A stretch of DNA of 11,243 nucleotides from UBA11386 sp035286785 (lineage in GTDB: Bacteria > Planctomycetota > Planctomycetia > Pirellulales > Thermoguttaceae), in assembly GCA_035286785.1 (NCBI GenBank), contig DATECS010000329.1, forward strand, positions 1 to 11,243. The letters run 5' to 3'. Shown here in pieces: positions 1 to 7,630 of the stretch. The notes under the pieces are model-generated. The model made no database searches and was not told the origin of the DNA. It was given only the letters and a program-made list of their open reading frames with translations. The position numbers and the translations under genes are program-made. Every line of letters starts with the position of its first letter. Positions within the stretch are counted from its first letter, which is position 1.

Positions 1-106
1 CGAAACCTGCCGGCAACAGCGCCGCAACGCCTTTGCCTTCATCACCGCCGCCGTCGAATCGCATCTCGCCCATCAATCGGCCCCTTCACTGCTCCCCAGG
101 GTGTGA
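1..106 (+). CDS. IS66-type transposase, 3' end only (partial)
   Basis: Only the last 34 codons are in the window, in the frame starting at base 2 and ending in TGA at 104-106. The translation reads ETCRQQRRNAFAFITAAV and ends in PSLLPRV. The pattern TCRQQ-R-N-x(2)-F-x(2)-A followed by a final PSLLP resembles, from memory, the C-terminal tail of one large branch of IS66 transposases. The catalytic DDE domain would lie left of the window, so it cannot be said whether the element is intact. The stop codon runs directly into a sequence resembling an IS66 terminal repeat, which supports the call. The tail is short, so a chance resemblance is possible but unlikely given both signals together. Confidence 0.6.
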   Translation, partial: ETCRQQRRNAFAFITAAVESHLAHQSAPSLLPRV

Positions 107-114
107 ACGGTTAC
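1..114 (+). mobile_element. Right end of an IS66-family insertion sequence
   Basis: Read on the minus strand, the sequence from base 114 inward begins GTAACCGTTCACACCC. IS66-family ends characteristically begin with GTAA, and the transposase stop codon normally lies just inside the terminal repeat, as here (stop 104-106, proposed end 114). IS66 elements make 8-bp target duplications, so bases 115-122 (CCATTCGG) would be one copy if the insertion is intact. The left end lies outside the window. The exact boundary is inferred. Confidence 0.5.
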
Positions 115-394
115 CCATTCGGCTATATCAACGTGTAAAACACCACGAAGTACATGTTAACGCCACTGTCTATCAATCTCCGTGGCTGTCCCCACGCATT
201 TCTGTTATCGGCTGTATGTTCGGCCTCCACCCTCGTGAGGCTGGTCGAGAAGAATCACTGCTCATCCGGGTACTCACAGGAATCAAGAACTATATATACT
301 ACGAGGATGACATCGACGTCAGAGTTGAGACAGAAGAATGTCAATAAAAACACTGATATTTAGCTCTCTTAGGATACTCATGGGAGACTTGGCG
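115..394. other. Non-coding, comparatively AT-rich stretch
   Basis: This stretch between the insertion-sequence end and the small candidate gene at 395 is clearly richer in A and T than the rest of the window, including an ACTATATATACTA tract near 288-302. The open frames in it show no recognisable motif, and none has a convincing ribosome-binding site. It may be foreign or decayed DNA beside the insertion sequence. No RNA gene was recognised. Confidence 0.4.
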
Positions 395-589
395 ATGAGA
401 AACCACTGGATATTTGCGATTTTGGTATGCGGCCAGTTTACGAACGTATCGCGTCAAGGTGCGGCAACAATTGAAAAAAGTATTCCTGGTGTGTACGTTG
501 CACATGGCCCATGGGGGATACCAATTGATGAGCACAACAGGAAGTACGGTAGTCATTCCAGTTCTTTTAAACGGAAGCGTGAACAATAA
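395..589 (+). CDS. Small hypothetical protein (doubtful)
   Basis: A 64-residue frame begins at ATG 395 with a GGGAG ribosome-binding sequence at 382-386, 8 bases upstream. It starts MRNHWIFAILVCGQF, which could be a short export signal or membrane segment, and ends in a basic tail (SFKRKREQ). The same frame is open back to another ATG at 338, but that start lacks a good ribosome-binding site. No family is recognised. It lies in the AT-rich patch beside the IS66 end, so it may be a gene fragment or a chance frame. Confidence 0.25.
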   Translation: MRNHWIFAILVCGQFTNVSRQGAATIEKSIPGVYVAHGPWGIPIDEHNRKYGSHSSSFKRKREQ

Positions 590-598
590 TGTCCTGGA

Positions 599-620
599 GT
601 CTCTTGAACTCCCGCCGCCG
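599..620. repeat. 22-bp direct repeat, left copy
   Basis: The 22 bases from GTCTCTTGAACT through CCCGCCGCCG are identical to 3078-3099 and in the same orientation. Identity stops sharply on both sides: the preceding base is A here and C at the other copy, and the following base is G here and A there. The two copies bracket the glycoside hydrolase gene about 2.5 kb apart. At the right copy the repeat is part of the glmS terminator; here no comparable hairpin is present. Confidence 0.85.
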
Positions 621-817
621 GTCTGTTTAACTGCAACCCCGATCCACCCAGGCTACCATTCCCAGACCCACGCGCCCATCTCCCATGCGCTCCCTCTGCC
701 AACGGACTACGAACAACGCACCACACCCTCTCAACCGCCAGGGTTTTTGCACCACGACCCAACAATAGAGCCGTTTTTCAACAACAGGCCACCTGGTCGG
801 CGCCCGCGAAATAAGCA

Positions 818-830
818 GGTCTGTCCCCTC
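818..830 (-). repeat. REP-like half-site
   Basis: Read on the minus strand this is GAGGGGACAGACC. It matches the core shared with the sites at 2981-2996, 5093-5180 and 9597-9623, roughly AAAGG(G/T)G(A/T)C-GG-CC. It lies 10 bases after the hydrolase stop codon. As a single short match it is weaker evidence than the paired arms near 5100. Confidence 0.4.
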
Positions 831-839
831 GGCGGAAGA

Positions 840-2942
840 TTACTCCGCGGTCTTCAACTCCCAGGCACAGGCGTCCTGACAGGTCTTTTCACCGGTGCGG
901 CCGACGGCCTTCAGCATGTTGTCGCCTTCCGCGAGCTTGACGCCTTTCCATCGGAAAATGTGGTCGTCGCTCGTTTTCTTTCCCAAGGACTGGCCGTTGA
1001 CAAATAGCTCGACGTCGGTGCAGTTGGAGTAGACCTTGACCTCCGTGGTGGGTTTCTTCCGTGGCGTAAAGCGCCGGCTGGTGATGTACACCATCGGTTC
1101 CTCGGTCCAGTTGCACTGGTACCAATAGAAGGCGTCCTTCTTGATTTTCCGGTCGCGGGTGACGAGACCCTTGTCGTTGATTCCGGGATTGCTTCCTTCG
1201 CGGCGGCCGTCGGACGCGAAATCGGCGGTCGCCCAGATCGTGATGCACCACGTGAAAGGCCGGGATTTGAAATGCTTCCAGTGGATTTCGTGGAAGTCGG
1301 CCTGGTACTCTTCCGGATGCCACTTCGACAGCACGGTCTTGGGGCGGGGTGGGTTTTCCTCGTGGTGCAGGACGTTTGCTCCGGCGCCGTATTCGCTGAT
1401 GCCCAGGCAACGGAAGGGATATTTTTTTTGCGTATGGTCCAGGAACGCCGCAAGGCCTTTGGCCTCTTTTCCGTCGTAGTACCAGCCGTAATACTTGTTC
1501 CAACAAATCACGTCCGGAATCCACTGGGTGGGGATATCCCAGCTATTGGCCGCCGTCGTCGGGCGCACCGGGTCTTCCGCATGGGCCAAACGATGCAAGT
1601 CGCTGACGAGCGCCGACGGATCGGGCTTGGGCCGCAGTTCGTTGTACAGCCCCCAGAAGCAAACCGAAGGGTGATTGTAATTCTGGCGAATAAGCTCCTG
1701 GAGCTGCCGGCGGCAATTCCGGGTAAAGGCCTTGGTGGGCTGGATGTCATTGACCAGGGGAATCTCCGTCCATGTCACAATTCCAGCGCGATCGGTCAAA
1801 TCGTAAATGTGCTCGGCATGTTGATAGTGCGACAGACGCAACCAGTTGGCCCCCATCTCGCGGATCAGCTCGATGTCCCGCTCCCGATCCTGATCGCTCA
1901 GGGCGCGACCTTTCCCTTCCCAGTCTTCGTGCAAGGCGACTCCGTGCAGGTTCAGATGCTGTCCGTTGAGAAAGAATCCCTTGTTCGGGTCGACGTGATA
2001 ATAACGGAGCCCCAGGGGTTGTTCGACGTGGTCGGTCGTTTTGCCGTCGGCCGACACCTCGACCGCCACGCGGTATAAGTACGGATCCTTCACTCCGTTC
2101 CACAAATGGGGTTTATCGATCGAGAATTCCTGGAGGAACGGGAACGCGGGCCGATCGCCGTTGGGGCTGACCATCTGTTTCAGCGAGTCGGTGGCAACCA
2201 CTTGTCCGTCGGCGTCGTAAACCGTGATCTTGACGGTGATCTCCCGGGGCGAAGCCGTCGCGTTGCGGACCATGGTTTTAATTTCCACGCGAGCGGACGG
2301 TTCCGACACGTCCTTCGTCGTCAGGTACACGCCCGGCGAGGCGAAATCCATCGGCGTGACGTGAATCGGCTCGAGCGTCAGCAGTTTGACGTCGCGGACG
2401 ATGCCGCCCCATTGCGTGAAATCGCCCGACAGGGGAATAATCGGCAACGTGTTAGTGGGAGAGTTGTCCGCCTTGACGGCAATCAGGTTTTCCTCGCCGA
2501 ATTTCACGCAGTCGGTAATGTCGAAGCAGAACGCGGCATACGCGCCTTCGTGCCGGCCAACGTGGACGTCGTTCACGTAGACGTCGGCGGCCTTGCCCAC
2601 CGCGCCAAAACGCAAAAACACGCGACGGCCGGCGTCCTCCCGCGGGATGGTCAACCGCTTGCGATACCAGCCTACGCCGCGGTAGTAATCGCCTTTTCCG
2701 TTGCTGCCATCGGCGAGGTTCCAGGTATGCGGCAAGGCGACTTTCTCCCAGCCGGCGTCCTCCGAGGCGGCCGCTTGGTCCAAACCGCCTTTCAAAAACT
2801 GCCAATCGTCGTTAATCACGGTCTCCCGGTGGCTGGACCCAAAACAGGGGCCATGATCGAGGACCATACAGGCGAAAGTGACGATGGAAATGAAAACCGG
2901 CCATGTGGCGCGATGGAGGAACCGCCTTGAAGGCAATGACAT
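840..2942 (-). CDS. Secreted glycoside hydrolase family 2 protein (beta-galactosidase/beta-glucuronidase type)
   Basis: The 700-residue product should hydrolyse beta-linked sugars outside the cytoplasm by a retaining mechanism with two glutamates. Residues 1 to about 36 look like a Sec signal: a basic start (SLPSRRFLHR) and a hydrophobic core (VFISIVTFACMVL). A sugar-binding jelly roll follows (about 42-190, with PHTWN and YYRGVGWYRK), then an Ig-like domain (about 195-310). The TIM barrel (about 312-610) has the proton donor in NHPSVCFWGLYNE (Glu435) and the probable nucleophile in GISEYGAG (Glu517). A beta-rich C-terminal module containing LFVNGQSLG resembles DUF4982. The frame is open to 3026, but that extension translates the REP-like site (ETVPDTFS). 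ATG 2942 has AGGAG 7 bases upstream, so it is chosen here. The exact substrate cannot be told from sequence. The gene stands alone, bracketed by direct repeats. Confidence 0.9.
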   Translation of the reverse strand: MSLPSRRFLHRATWPVFISIVTFACMVLDHGPCFGSSHRETVINDDWQFLKGGLDQAAASEDAGWEKVALPHTWNLADGSNGKGDYYRGVGWYRKRLTIPREDAGRRVFLRFGAVGKAADVYVNDVHVGRHEGAYAAFCFDITDCVKFGEENLIAVKADNSPTNTLPIIPLSGDFTQWGGIVRDVKLLTLEPIHVTPMDFASPGVYLTTKDVSEPSARVEIKTMVRNATASPREITVKITVYDADGQVVATDSLKQMVSPNGDRPAFPFLQEFSIDKPHLWNGVKDPYLYRVAVEVSADGKTTDHVEQPLGLRYYHVDPNKGFFLNGQHLNLHGVALHEDWEGKGRALSDQDRERDIELIREMGANWLRLSHYQHAEHIYDLTDRAGIVTWTEIPLVNDIQPTKAFTRNCRRQLQELIRQNYNHPSVCFWGLYNELRPKPDPSALVSDLHRLAHAEDPVRPTTAANSWDIPTQWIPDVICWNKYYGWYYDGKEAKGLAAFLDHTQKKYPFRCLGISEYGAGANVLHHEENPPRPKTVLSKWHPEEYQADFHEIHWKHFKSRPFTWCITIWATADFASDGRREGSNPGINDKGLVTRDRKIKKDAFYWYQCNWTEEPMVYITSRRFTPRKKPTTEVKVYSNCTDVELFVNGQSLGKKTSDDHIFRWKGVKLAEGDNMLKAVGRTGEKTCQDACAWELKTAE

Positions 2943-2949
2943 CAGAAGT

Positions 2950-2954
2950 CTCCT
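2950..2954 (-). promoter_or_regulatory. Ribosome-binding site deciding the hydrolase start
   Basis: On the minus strand AGGAG lies 7 bases before ATG 2942. The upstream in-frame candidates at 2957 and 3026 have no comparable sequence. This fixes the start just before the signal peptide. Confidence 0.65.
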
Positions 2955-2962
2955 CATTAAGT

Positions 2963-2986
2963 TTGAGAAAAGGGCTTGAGAAAAGG
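2963..2986 (+). repeat. Short tandem repeat TTGAGAAAAGG
   Basis: TTGAGAAAAGG occurs at 2963-2973 and again at 2976-2986, a 13-base period. The second copy runs directly into the REP-like core GGTGTCAGGAACC. It lies in the leader of the hydrolase gene. Confidence 0.6.
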
Positions 2987-2996
2987 TGTCAGGAAC
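2981..2996 (+). repeat. REP-like half-site AAAAGGTGTCAGGAACC
   Basis: The core AAAAGGTGTCAGGAACC resembles the arms of the hairpin near 5100. From memory, motifs of this form recur between genes in planctomycete genomes and are plausibly moved by REP-associated tyrosine transposases; no such transposase is in this window. No matching inverted arm was found nearby, so this looks like a single or eroded half. Confidence 0.5.
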
Positions 2997-3069
2997 CGTT
3001 TCGGACGAAGGCCACTTTCCCGCCATGCTCTTCTCCAGTGCTACCTGCTAATATCTATTGTGTCGTGGC

Positions 3070-3113
3070 CCAAAAACGTCTCTTGAACTCCCGCCGCCGA
3101 GCCCAAGACGTCG
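3070..3113 (-). terminator. Probable Rho-independent terminator of glmS
   Basis: Just after the glmS stop codon the minus strand reads ACGTCTTG, then a GC-rich centre with GGCTC facing GGGAGT, then CAAGAGACGT followed by TTTTT (bases 3076-3072). The outer arms pair over eight bases with a two-base bulge. The right-hand copy of the 22-bp repeat forms the 3' half of this hairpin. Confidence 0.55.
3078..3099. repeat. 22-bp direct repeat, right copy
   Basis: Identical to 599-620. It sits inside the terminator of glmS and so looks like the native copy; the left copy would then be the duplicate. This ordering is inference. Confidence 0.85.
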
Positions 3114-3119
3114 CGCCGG

Positions 3120-4988
<1,869 letters not shown>

Positions 4989-5042
4989 GGCTCGGGTGCC
5001 TCCGGTGACGGGGTCGCGGGGTTGCTGCCATTCATGTTTGAC

Positions 5043-5048
5043 ATTATA
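5043..5048 (-). promoter_or_regulatory. Likely -10 box of the glmS promoter
   Basis: On the minus strand this is a perfect TATAAT. Transcription would start near 5036, giving a leader of about 48 bases before the glmS ATG. No good TTGACA-like -35 box is seen at the usual distance, so either the -35 is weak or the match is accidental. Confidence 0.4.
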
Positions 5049-5092
5049 CGACAATTCCGGTCCCATCTACTACTACCGCGCAGGTTCTGGAG

Positions 5093-5180
5093 TCACAAAA
5101 GGGGACTGGCTCCGTCGCCTTGACGAACGTATTCCCGCCAATAGGGTACGCGGCGACGGTGCCTGTCCCCTTTTGTGTCA
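5093..5180. repeat. REP-like inverted-repeat element
   Basis: The left arm (5094-5119) contains CACAAAAGGGGACTGGC and the right arm (5152-5180), read in reverse complement, contains CACAAAAGGGGACAGGC. The two arms pair over about 26 bases with only two T-T mismatches, around a 32-base loop containing ATTCCCGCC. This is the best-formed member of the short repeat family in the window. Such imperfect palindromes are typical of REP/MITE-like elements. It lies just upstream of the glmS promoter, so it could also insulate or terminate transcription. No transposase is present nearby. Confidence 0.7.
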
Positions 5181-5362
5181 CCACCGCCGACCTCGGAGGG
5201 GCGATGCGACATGCCGGCAGCCCCCAAGAAACGCCCAGCACCCCCTCCATCGCGAACGCGGTCGATGGAAGTGGCGCAGCGTGTCGGCGCGATTCGAGAA
5301 ACCGTGAAATCCGGACCAAACACGGGATTCCAGCCGCCCGTCAACCCGCCGCAAGGTTCTTT

Positions 5363-5402
5363 CGCCGTTCGGCCGCGTTCAGGACGGCGCGGCCGAACGG
5401 CG
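5363..5402. terminator. 15-bp perfect palindrome, possible terminator of the lipoprotein gene
   Basis: CGCCGTTCGGCCGCG at 5363-5377 is exactly complementary to 5388-5402 around a 10-base loop (TTCAGGACGG). The hairpin lies 50 bases after the lipoprotein stop codon. On the minus strand it is followed by AAAGAACC rather than a T-run, so it is not a textbook Rho-independent terminator. It could stabilise the mRNA 3' end or be a repeat element. Confidence 0.5.
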
Positions 5403-5451
5403 CATTGCAGCGGATCCGCGGAGGGGAAGGGGACGCGTGGTCCGCGCGAAT

Positions 5452-5682
5452 TTACTGTGGGGGCGTGTAGGACGACGCCGGGCCCGGCAGAACCGGTCCG
5501 CACGCACAGCCGGTGGCCGACGTGCTGCACGGATCGCTGCAAGGGGTGCATGGGTCGGACATAACGACCGGCGTGGCGGCCGGCGCGCATAAATTGCCGC
5601 GCCAGAGCCAATCGAAACACCGACATCCGGTGGTGCCCGCGGTAAACATCACTACCGCCGTCAATAATAGAAGCCTCTTCAT
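5452..5682 (-). CDS. Small Cys-rich lipoprotein, function unknown
   Basis: The 76-residue product starts MKRLLLLTAVVMFTAGTTGC, a basic start and hydrophobic core ending in a lipobox-like TTGC, so Cys20 is the likely lipid-modified residue and the protein would be anchored in a membrane. The mature part opens RCFDWLWRG and carries seven more cysteines (22, 32, 45, 48, 52, 59, 61), four of them in repeated PC or SDPC units, which suggests disulfide bonds or metal binding. It ends in a Pro-rich tail. ATG 5682 is chosen because GGGAG (5695-5691) lies 8 bases upstream; a TTG start at 5697 would overlap that site. Similar short Cys-rich secreted proteins are common in planctomycetes, from memory. 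It is divergent from the hydrolase at 5921. Its function is unknown. Confidence 0.7.
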   Translation of the reverse strand: MKRLLLLTAVVMFTAGTTGCRCFDWLWRGNLCAPAATPVVMSDPCTPCSDPCSTSATGCACGPVLPGPASSYTPPQ

Positions 5683-5690
5683 TTTGTCAT

Positions 5691-5695
5691 CTCCC
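5691..5695 (-). promoter_or_regulatory. Ribosome-binding site of the lipoprotein gene
   Basis: GGGAG on the minus strand lies 8 bases before ATG 5682. It rules out the upstream TTG start at 5697. Confidence 0.55.
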
Positions 5696-5920
5696 AACGT
5701 CTCTCCATCCTCCGTGGGGTGTGGCGCAATCCATTGTGGTCATAGGTCCGCTATGGGCCAGACAACTCTACACCACGCCCAATGATGTGCAAACGCAACA
5801 AGTGTTTTTTTTGAAAATAGGTGGTTGCCTTTTTGCGACATGGACGCGAAAAATGGGCTAGATTTGGGAAGATGAAAAATCGGCCATCCATGGCACGGGT
5901 TCGGACGAAGGAGATCAAGC

Positions 5921-7036
5921 ATGACGCGCGAGGTTTCACGGCGGTGGTTCGCAAACCTGGGGCTCCGCCGAACCGGATTCGTGCCGGCCGCGACCGGAGG
6001 GGGCGTGATTCTCGCGCTGTCCACGGTCTTCTGCTTGCTTGCCGCCGCCGCTTTGGCCGAATCGGCCGCCGCTCCCTCGTGCGACCGAAACGAACTGTGG
6101 ATTATCAACACCCGCTGCGCGCCGTCGTGCGGTGATGAAAGCGTTCAAGCGGCCGAGCCTCAATACGAGCGTTATGACGCCGAACAAGGCTGGGTCCATG
6201 CGGACGCGGCCGACTTCTTCGACTCGGGCTCGACCGACGTGCCGACCTCGTTTTTCATTCACGGCAATCGAGTCAACTCGTGCGAAGCGGTGAGTGAAGG
6301 GCGCAGCCTCTATCGCGTGTTGAACGAGGCGGCCCACGACCGGCCGTTTCGGTTGGTCATCTGGTCGTGGCCCGCCTCGCCGATTCGAGGGCGAATCCGC
6401 GACGACGTGCGAATCAAAGCCGCCCGGAGCGACGTTCAGGCCTATTACCTCGCGCGGTGCGTCGACCGGATGCGGCCCGACGTGCCCGTGGCCATGCTGG
6501 GCCATAGTTTCGGCGCAAGGGTGATTACCGGTTCGTTGCACCTGTTGGCCGGCGGCGAATTGCGGGGCCGCGCCCTTCGATCACGAGCAGACCGTTCGCG
6601 GCGCGGCGTCCGCGCCGTGTTGATCGCCGCCGCGGTGGACAACGGGTGGCTGCTGCCCAACTGGCGCAATGGGCTTGCCCTCGAAGAGGTCGATCAGATG
6701 TTGATCACGCAAAACTGTAGCGACCGCGTTTTGCGTTGGTATCCGCTGATGTACGGTCGCGGCGGGCCGGAGGCGTTGGGGGCGACGGGTCCGGCGTGTC
6801 CCTCCCAACTCGGCGAAAACCGTGGCAAACTTGAAGTGCTCGGCGTGGACTGTTCCGTGGGAAGAGGCCACGGCTGGTGCGAGTATCTATGCTCCGGGCC
6901 CGTGCGGTCCCGACTCGCGTCGTACGCCTTCCTCGCGGAAACGTCCGCCGTGAAGGAATCGCGCCCCGCCGACGAACTCCCGGCGTTGCAATCCGAACCA
7001 TCCGCGCAACCTCAACCGGCCTCGGGGGCCGAGTGA
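5921..7036 (+). CDS. Exported alpha/beta-hydrolase-fold protein
   Basis: The 371-residue product has a basic N-terminus and a hydrophobic segment (about 27-46, VILALSTVFCLLAAAALA) that looks like an export signal, possibly cleaved after ALA. The body fits an alpha/beta hydrolase: SFFIHGNR (about 110-117) is the His-Gly oxyanion strand, GHSFG (194-198) is the nucleophile elbow with Ser196, and His317 in RGHGW is the likely catalytic His; the acid is uncertain (Asp240 in AAAVDNGW is one candidate). At least ten cysteines, including CDRNELWIINTRCAPSC at 54-70, suggest disulfides in an extracytoplasmic protein. The C-terminus is low-complexity (Pro, Ser, Gln, Glu). The substrate is unknown; the fold covers lipases, esterases and acyltransferases. 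The start has AAGGAG at 5908-5913, 7 bases upstream. It appears monocistronic, with a hairpin about 60 bases downstream. Confidence 0.8.
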   Translation: MTREVSRRWFANLGLRRTGFVPAATGGGVILALSTVFCLLAAAALAESAAAPSCDRNELWIINTRCAPSCGDESVQAAEPQYERYDAEQGWVHADAADFFDSGSTDVPTSFFIHGNRVNSCEAVSEGRSLYRVLNEAAHDRPFRLVIWSWPASPIRGRIRDDVRIKAARSDVQAYYLARCVDRMRPDVPVAMLGHSFGARVITGSLHLLAGGELRGRALRSRADRSRRGVRAVLIAAAVDNGWLLPNWRNGLALEEVDQMLITQNCSDRVLRWYPLMYGRGGPEALGATGPACPSQLGENRGKLEVLGVDCSVGRGHGWCEYLCSGPVRSRLASYAFLAETSAVKESRPADELPALQSEPSAQPQPASGAE

Positions 7037-7096
7037 CGCGAGTCGCGGCGGCCGATCGTTTGACAAACGGCCGTCGATAAGCTACTCGTTGCATAG

Positions 7097-7115
7097 ACCG
7101 GGACGCTGTCCCGGT
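7097..7115 (+). terminator. Hairpin after the hydrolase gene
   Basis: ACCGGGAC (7097-7104) and GTCCCGGT (7108-7115) pair perfectly around a 3-base loop, with a possible outer stem TGCATA/TATGCA (7090-7095 and 7132-7137). No T-run follows, so termination strength is uncertain. It separates the hydrolase gene from the riboswitch leader. Confidence 0.45.
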
Positions 7116-7205
7116 GGTGTGATACTCGTCTTATGCATTGAGGGGCCTATTCGGGCATCGTTGCGGTGGCGGAATCGCCAAGGCGGCGTGCCTGATGCGG
7201 CGTCA

Positions 7206-7289
7206 CAAACCGAAACGGCAAACCGATCGCGAGATCGGGACGCAAAGCCATGGGACTCCCCGCGGAGTTCGCCAGGCTACCGAAGTTTG
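7206..7289 (+). ncRNA. Cyclic-di-GMP-I (GEMM) riboswitch aptamer
   Basis: The conserved core is present in order: GGCAAACC (7217-7224), a GNRA-capped hairpin CCGATC-GCGA-GATCGG (7223-7238), GGGACGCAAAGCC (7237-7249), and the 3' block GCCAGGCTACCGAAG (7271-7285). The third helix can be drawn fully: GCC and TGG (7247-7253, with A7250 bulged) and GACTCC (7254-7259) on one side, loop CCGC, then GGAGTT (7264-7269), CCA and GGC (7272-7277) on the other. The closing helix pairs CAAAC (7206-7210) with GTTTG (7285-7289) and CGG (7216-7218) with CCG (7280-7282). This matches the class I aptamer, which binds the second messenger cyclic di-GMP. A terminator follows at 7296-7342, and the first large gene downstream is a TadG-like pilus-type protein, a typical kind of target. 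Confidence 0.92.
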
Positions 7290-7295
7290 CAGCCT

Positions 7296-7342
7296 TGCCC
7301 CGGGAGGTTGCCATGTCGGTTTGCCGTTATGGGGCGTTTTTT
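7296..7342 (+). terminator. Riboswitch expression-platform terminator
   Basis: GCCCC (7297-7301) pairs with GGGGC (7331-7335), with a U-G pair below, and six T residues follow (7337-7342). The loop is long (about 29 bases) and holds a GGGAGG-ATG pair. Within the loop, bases 7316-7328 are exactly complementary to 7214-7226 in the aptamer. That pairing would cross the terminator stem, so the two structures exclude each other. Confidence 0.65.
7302..7307 (+). promoter_or_regulatory. Ribosome-binding site inside the terminator loop
   Basis: GGGAGG lies 5 bases before ATG 7313, within the loop of the expression-platform hairpin and next to the anti-aptamer segment. It may be a true translation start under riboswitch control or a coincidence. 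Confidence 0.35.
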
Positions 7343-7630
7343 CTAGTCCTGCCGTGGTCCGGCGGATTCCGATTATGTCGCACGACGTTGGCCTCCGCGC
7401 CGGCGTTGCGTCTTCACCGGCTTATAACGATTCTCGCGGCCGAAGAGGCGATTGGTTGGCGTGAATTGGCCGACCAAGTGTGTCCCCCCAATGATCTGCC
7501 TGATCTTGCCTCGCACCGGCCGGAGGCGTCCGGCACGGCGCCGCAATCACCCAACAATTATCCATTGGAGGCATCCCCTTCGGAGGAATTCCGCGAATCC
7601 CAGCCGGCGCGCATCCGCCGGCGGCGATGA
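7313..7630 (+). CDS. Possible small protein between the riboswitch and the TadG-like gene
   Basis: A 105-residue frame starts at ATG 7313 with GGGAGG 5 bases upstream and ends 69 bases before the TadG-like gene. It reads MSVCRYGAFFLVLPW at the start, has a plausible helical middle (LRLHRLITILAAEEAIGWRELADQV, about 34-58), and ends basic (ARIRRRR). No family is recognised. The terminator T-run lies inside it and would encode Phe-Phe. It may be a real riboswitch-controlled gene, a leader peptide or a chance frame in a GC-rich genome. The clean ribosome-binding site and uninterrupted length favour it; the lack of any familiar motif and the overlap with the terminator count against it. Confidence 0.3.
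   Translation: MSVCRYGAFFLVLPWSGGFRLCRTTLASAPALRLHRLITILAAEEAIGWRELADQVCPPNDLPDLASHRPEASGTAPQSPNNYPLEASPSEEFRESQPARIRRRR

Larger units (their letters stand above)
590..839. other. Non-coding region downstream of the glycoside hydrolase gene
   Basis: This stretch holds the left copy of the 22-bp direct repeat (599-620) and, at 818-830, a REP-like half-site that reads GAGGGGACAGACC on the minus strand just after the hydrolase stop codon. The rest is pyrimidine-rich on the plus strand, with no credible coding frame. No strong hairpin followed by a T-run was found after the hydrolase gene. Confidence 0.45.
4989..5451. other. Intergenic region upstream of glmS
   Basis: This region holds the glmS ribosome-binding site (4999-5003), a likely -10 box, the REP-like hairpin (5093-5180) and a 15-bp palindrome (5363-5402). 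Frames cross it on both strands, but they translate the REP element (PVPFC-type peptides) and show no protein family. No coding gene is supported. Confidence 0.6.

Noticed and set aside
414..1007. 197-codon plus-strand frame
   Set aside because: Runs from the AT-rich patch across non-coding sequence into the antisense of the hydrolase; no ribosome-binding site or family motif.
1272..2930. Long plus-strand frames across the glycoside hydrolase
   Set aside because: Antisense to a gene with clear family 2 domains and both catalytic glutamates.
2943..3026. Upstream starts of the glycoside hydrolase (3026 and 2957)
   Set aside because: The added residues translate the REP-like site, and neither start has a ribosome-binding site, unlike ATG 2942.
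4989..5066. 26-codon upstream extension of glmS
   Set aside because: GlmS needs Cys directly after the initiator Met; the MCGIVGYVG start at 4988 has its own ribosome-binding site and the extension covers the -10 box.
4989..5092. glmS ribozyme/riboswitch
   Set aside because: The likely leader is only about 48 bases and no ribozyme core was recognised.
5093..5626. Open frames on both strands upstream of glmS
   Set aside because: They translate the REP-like palindrome and the 15-bp hairpin; no protein-like features beyond GC-driven openness.
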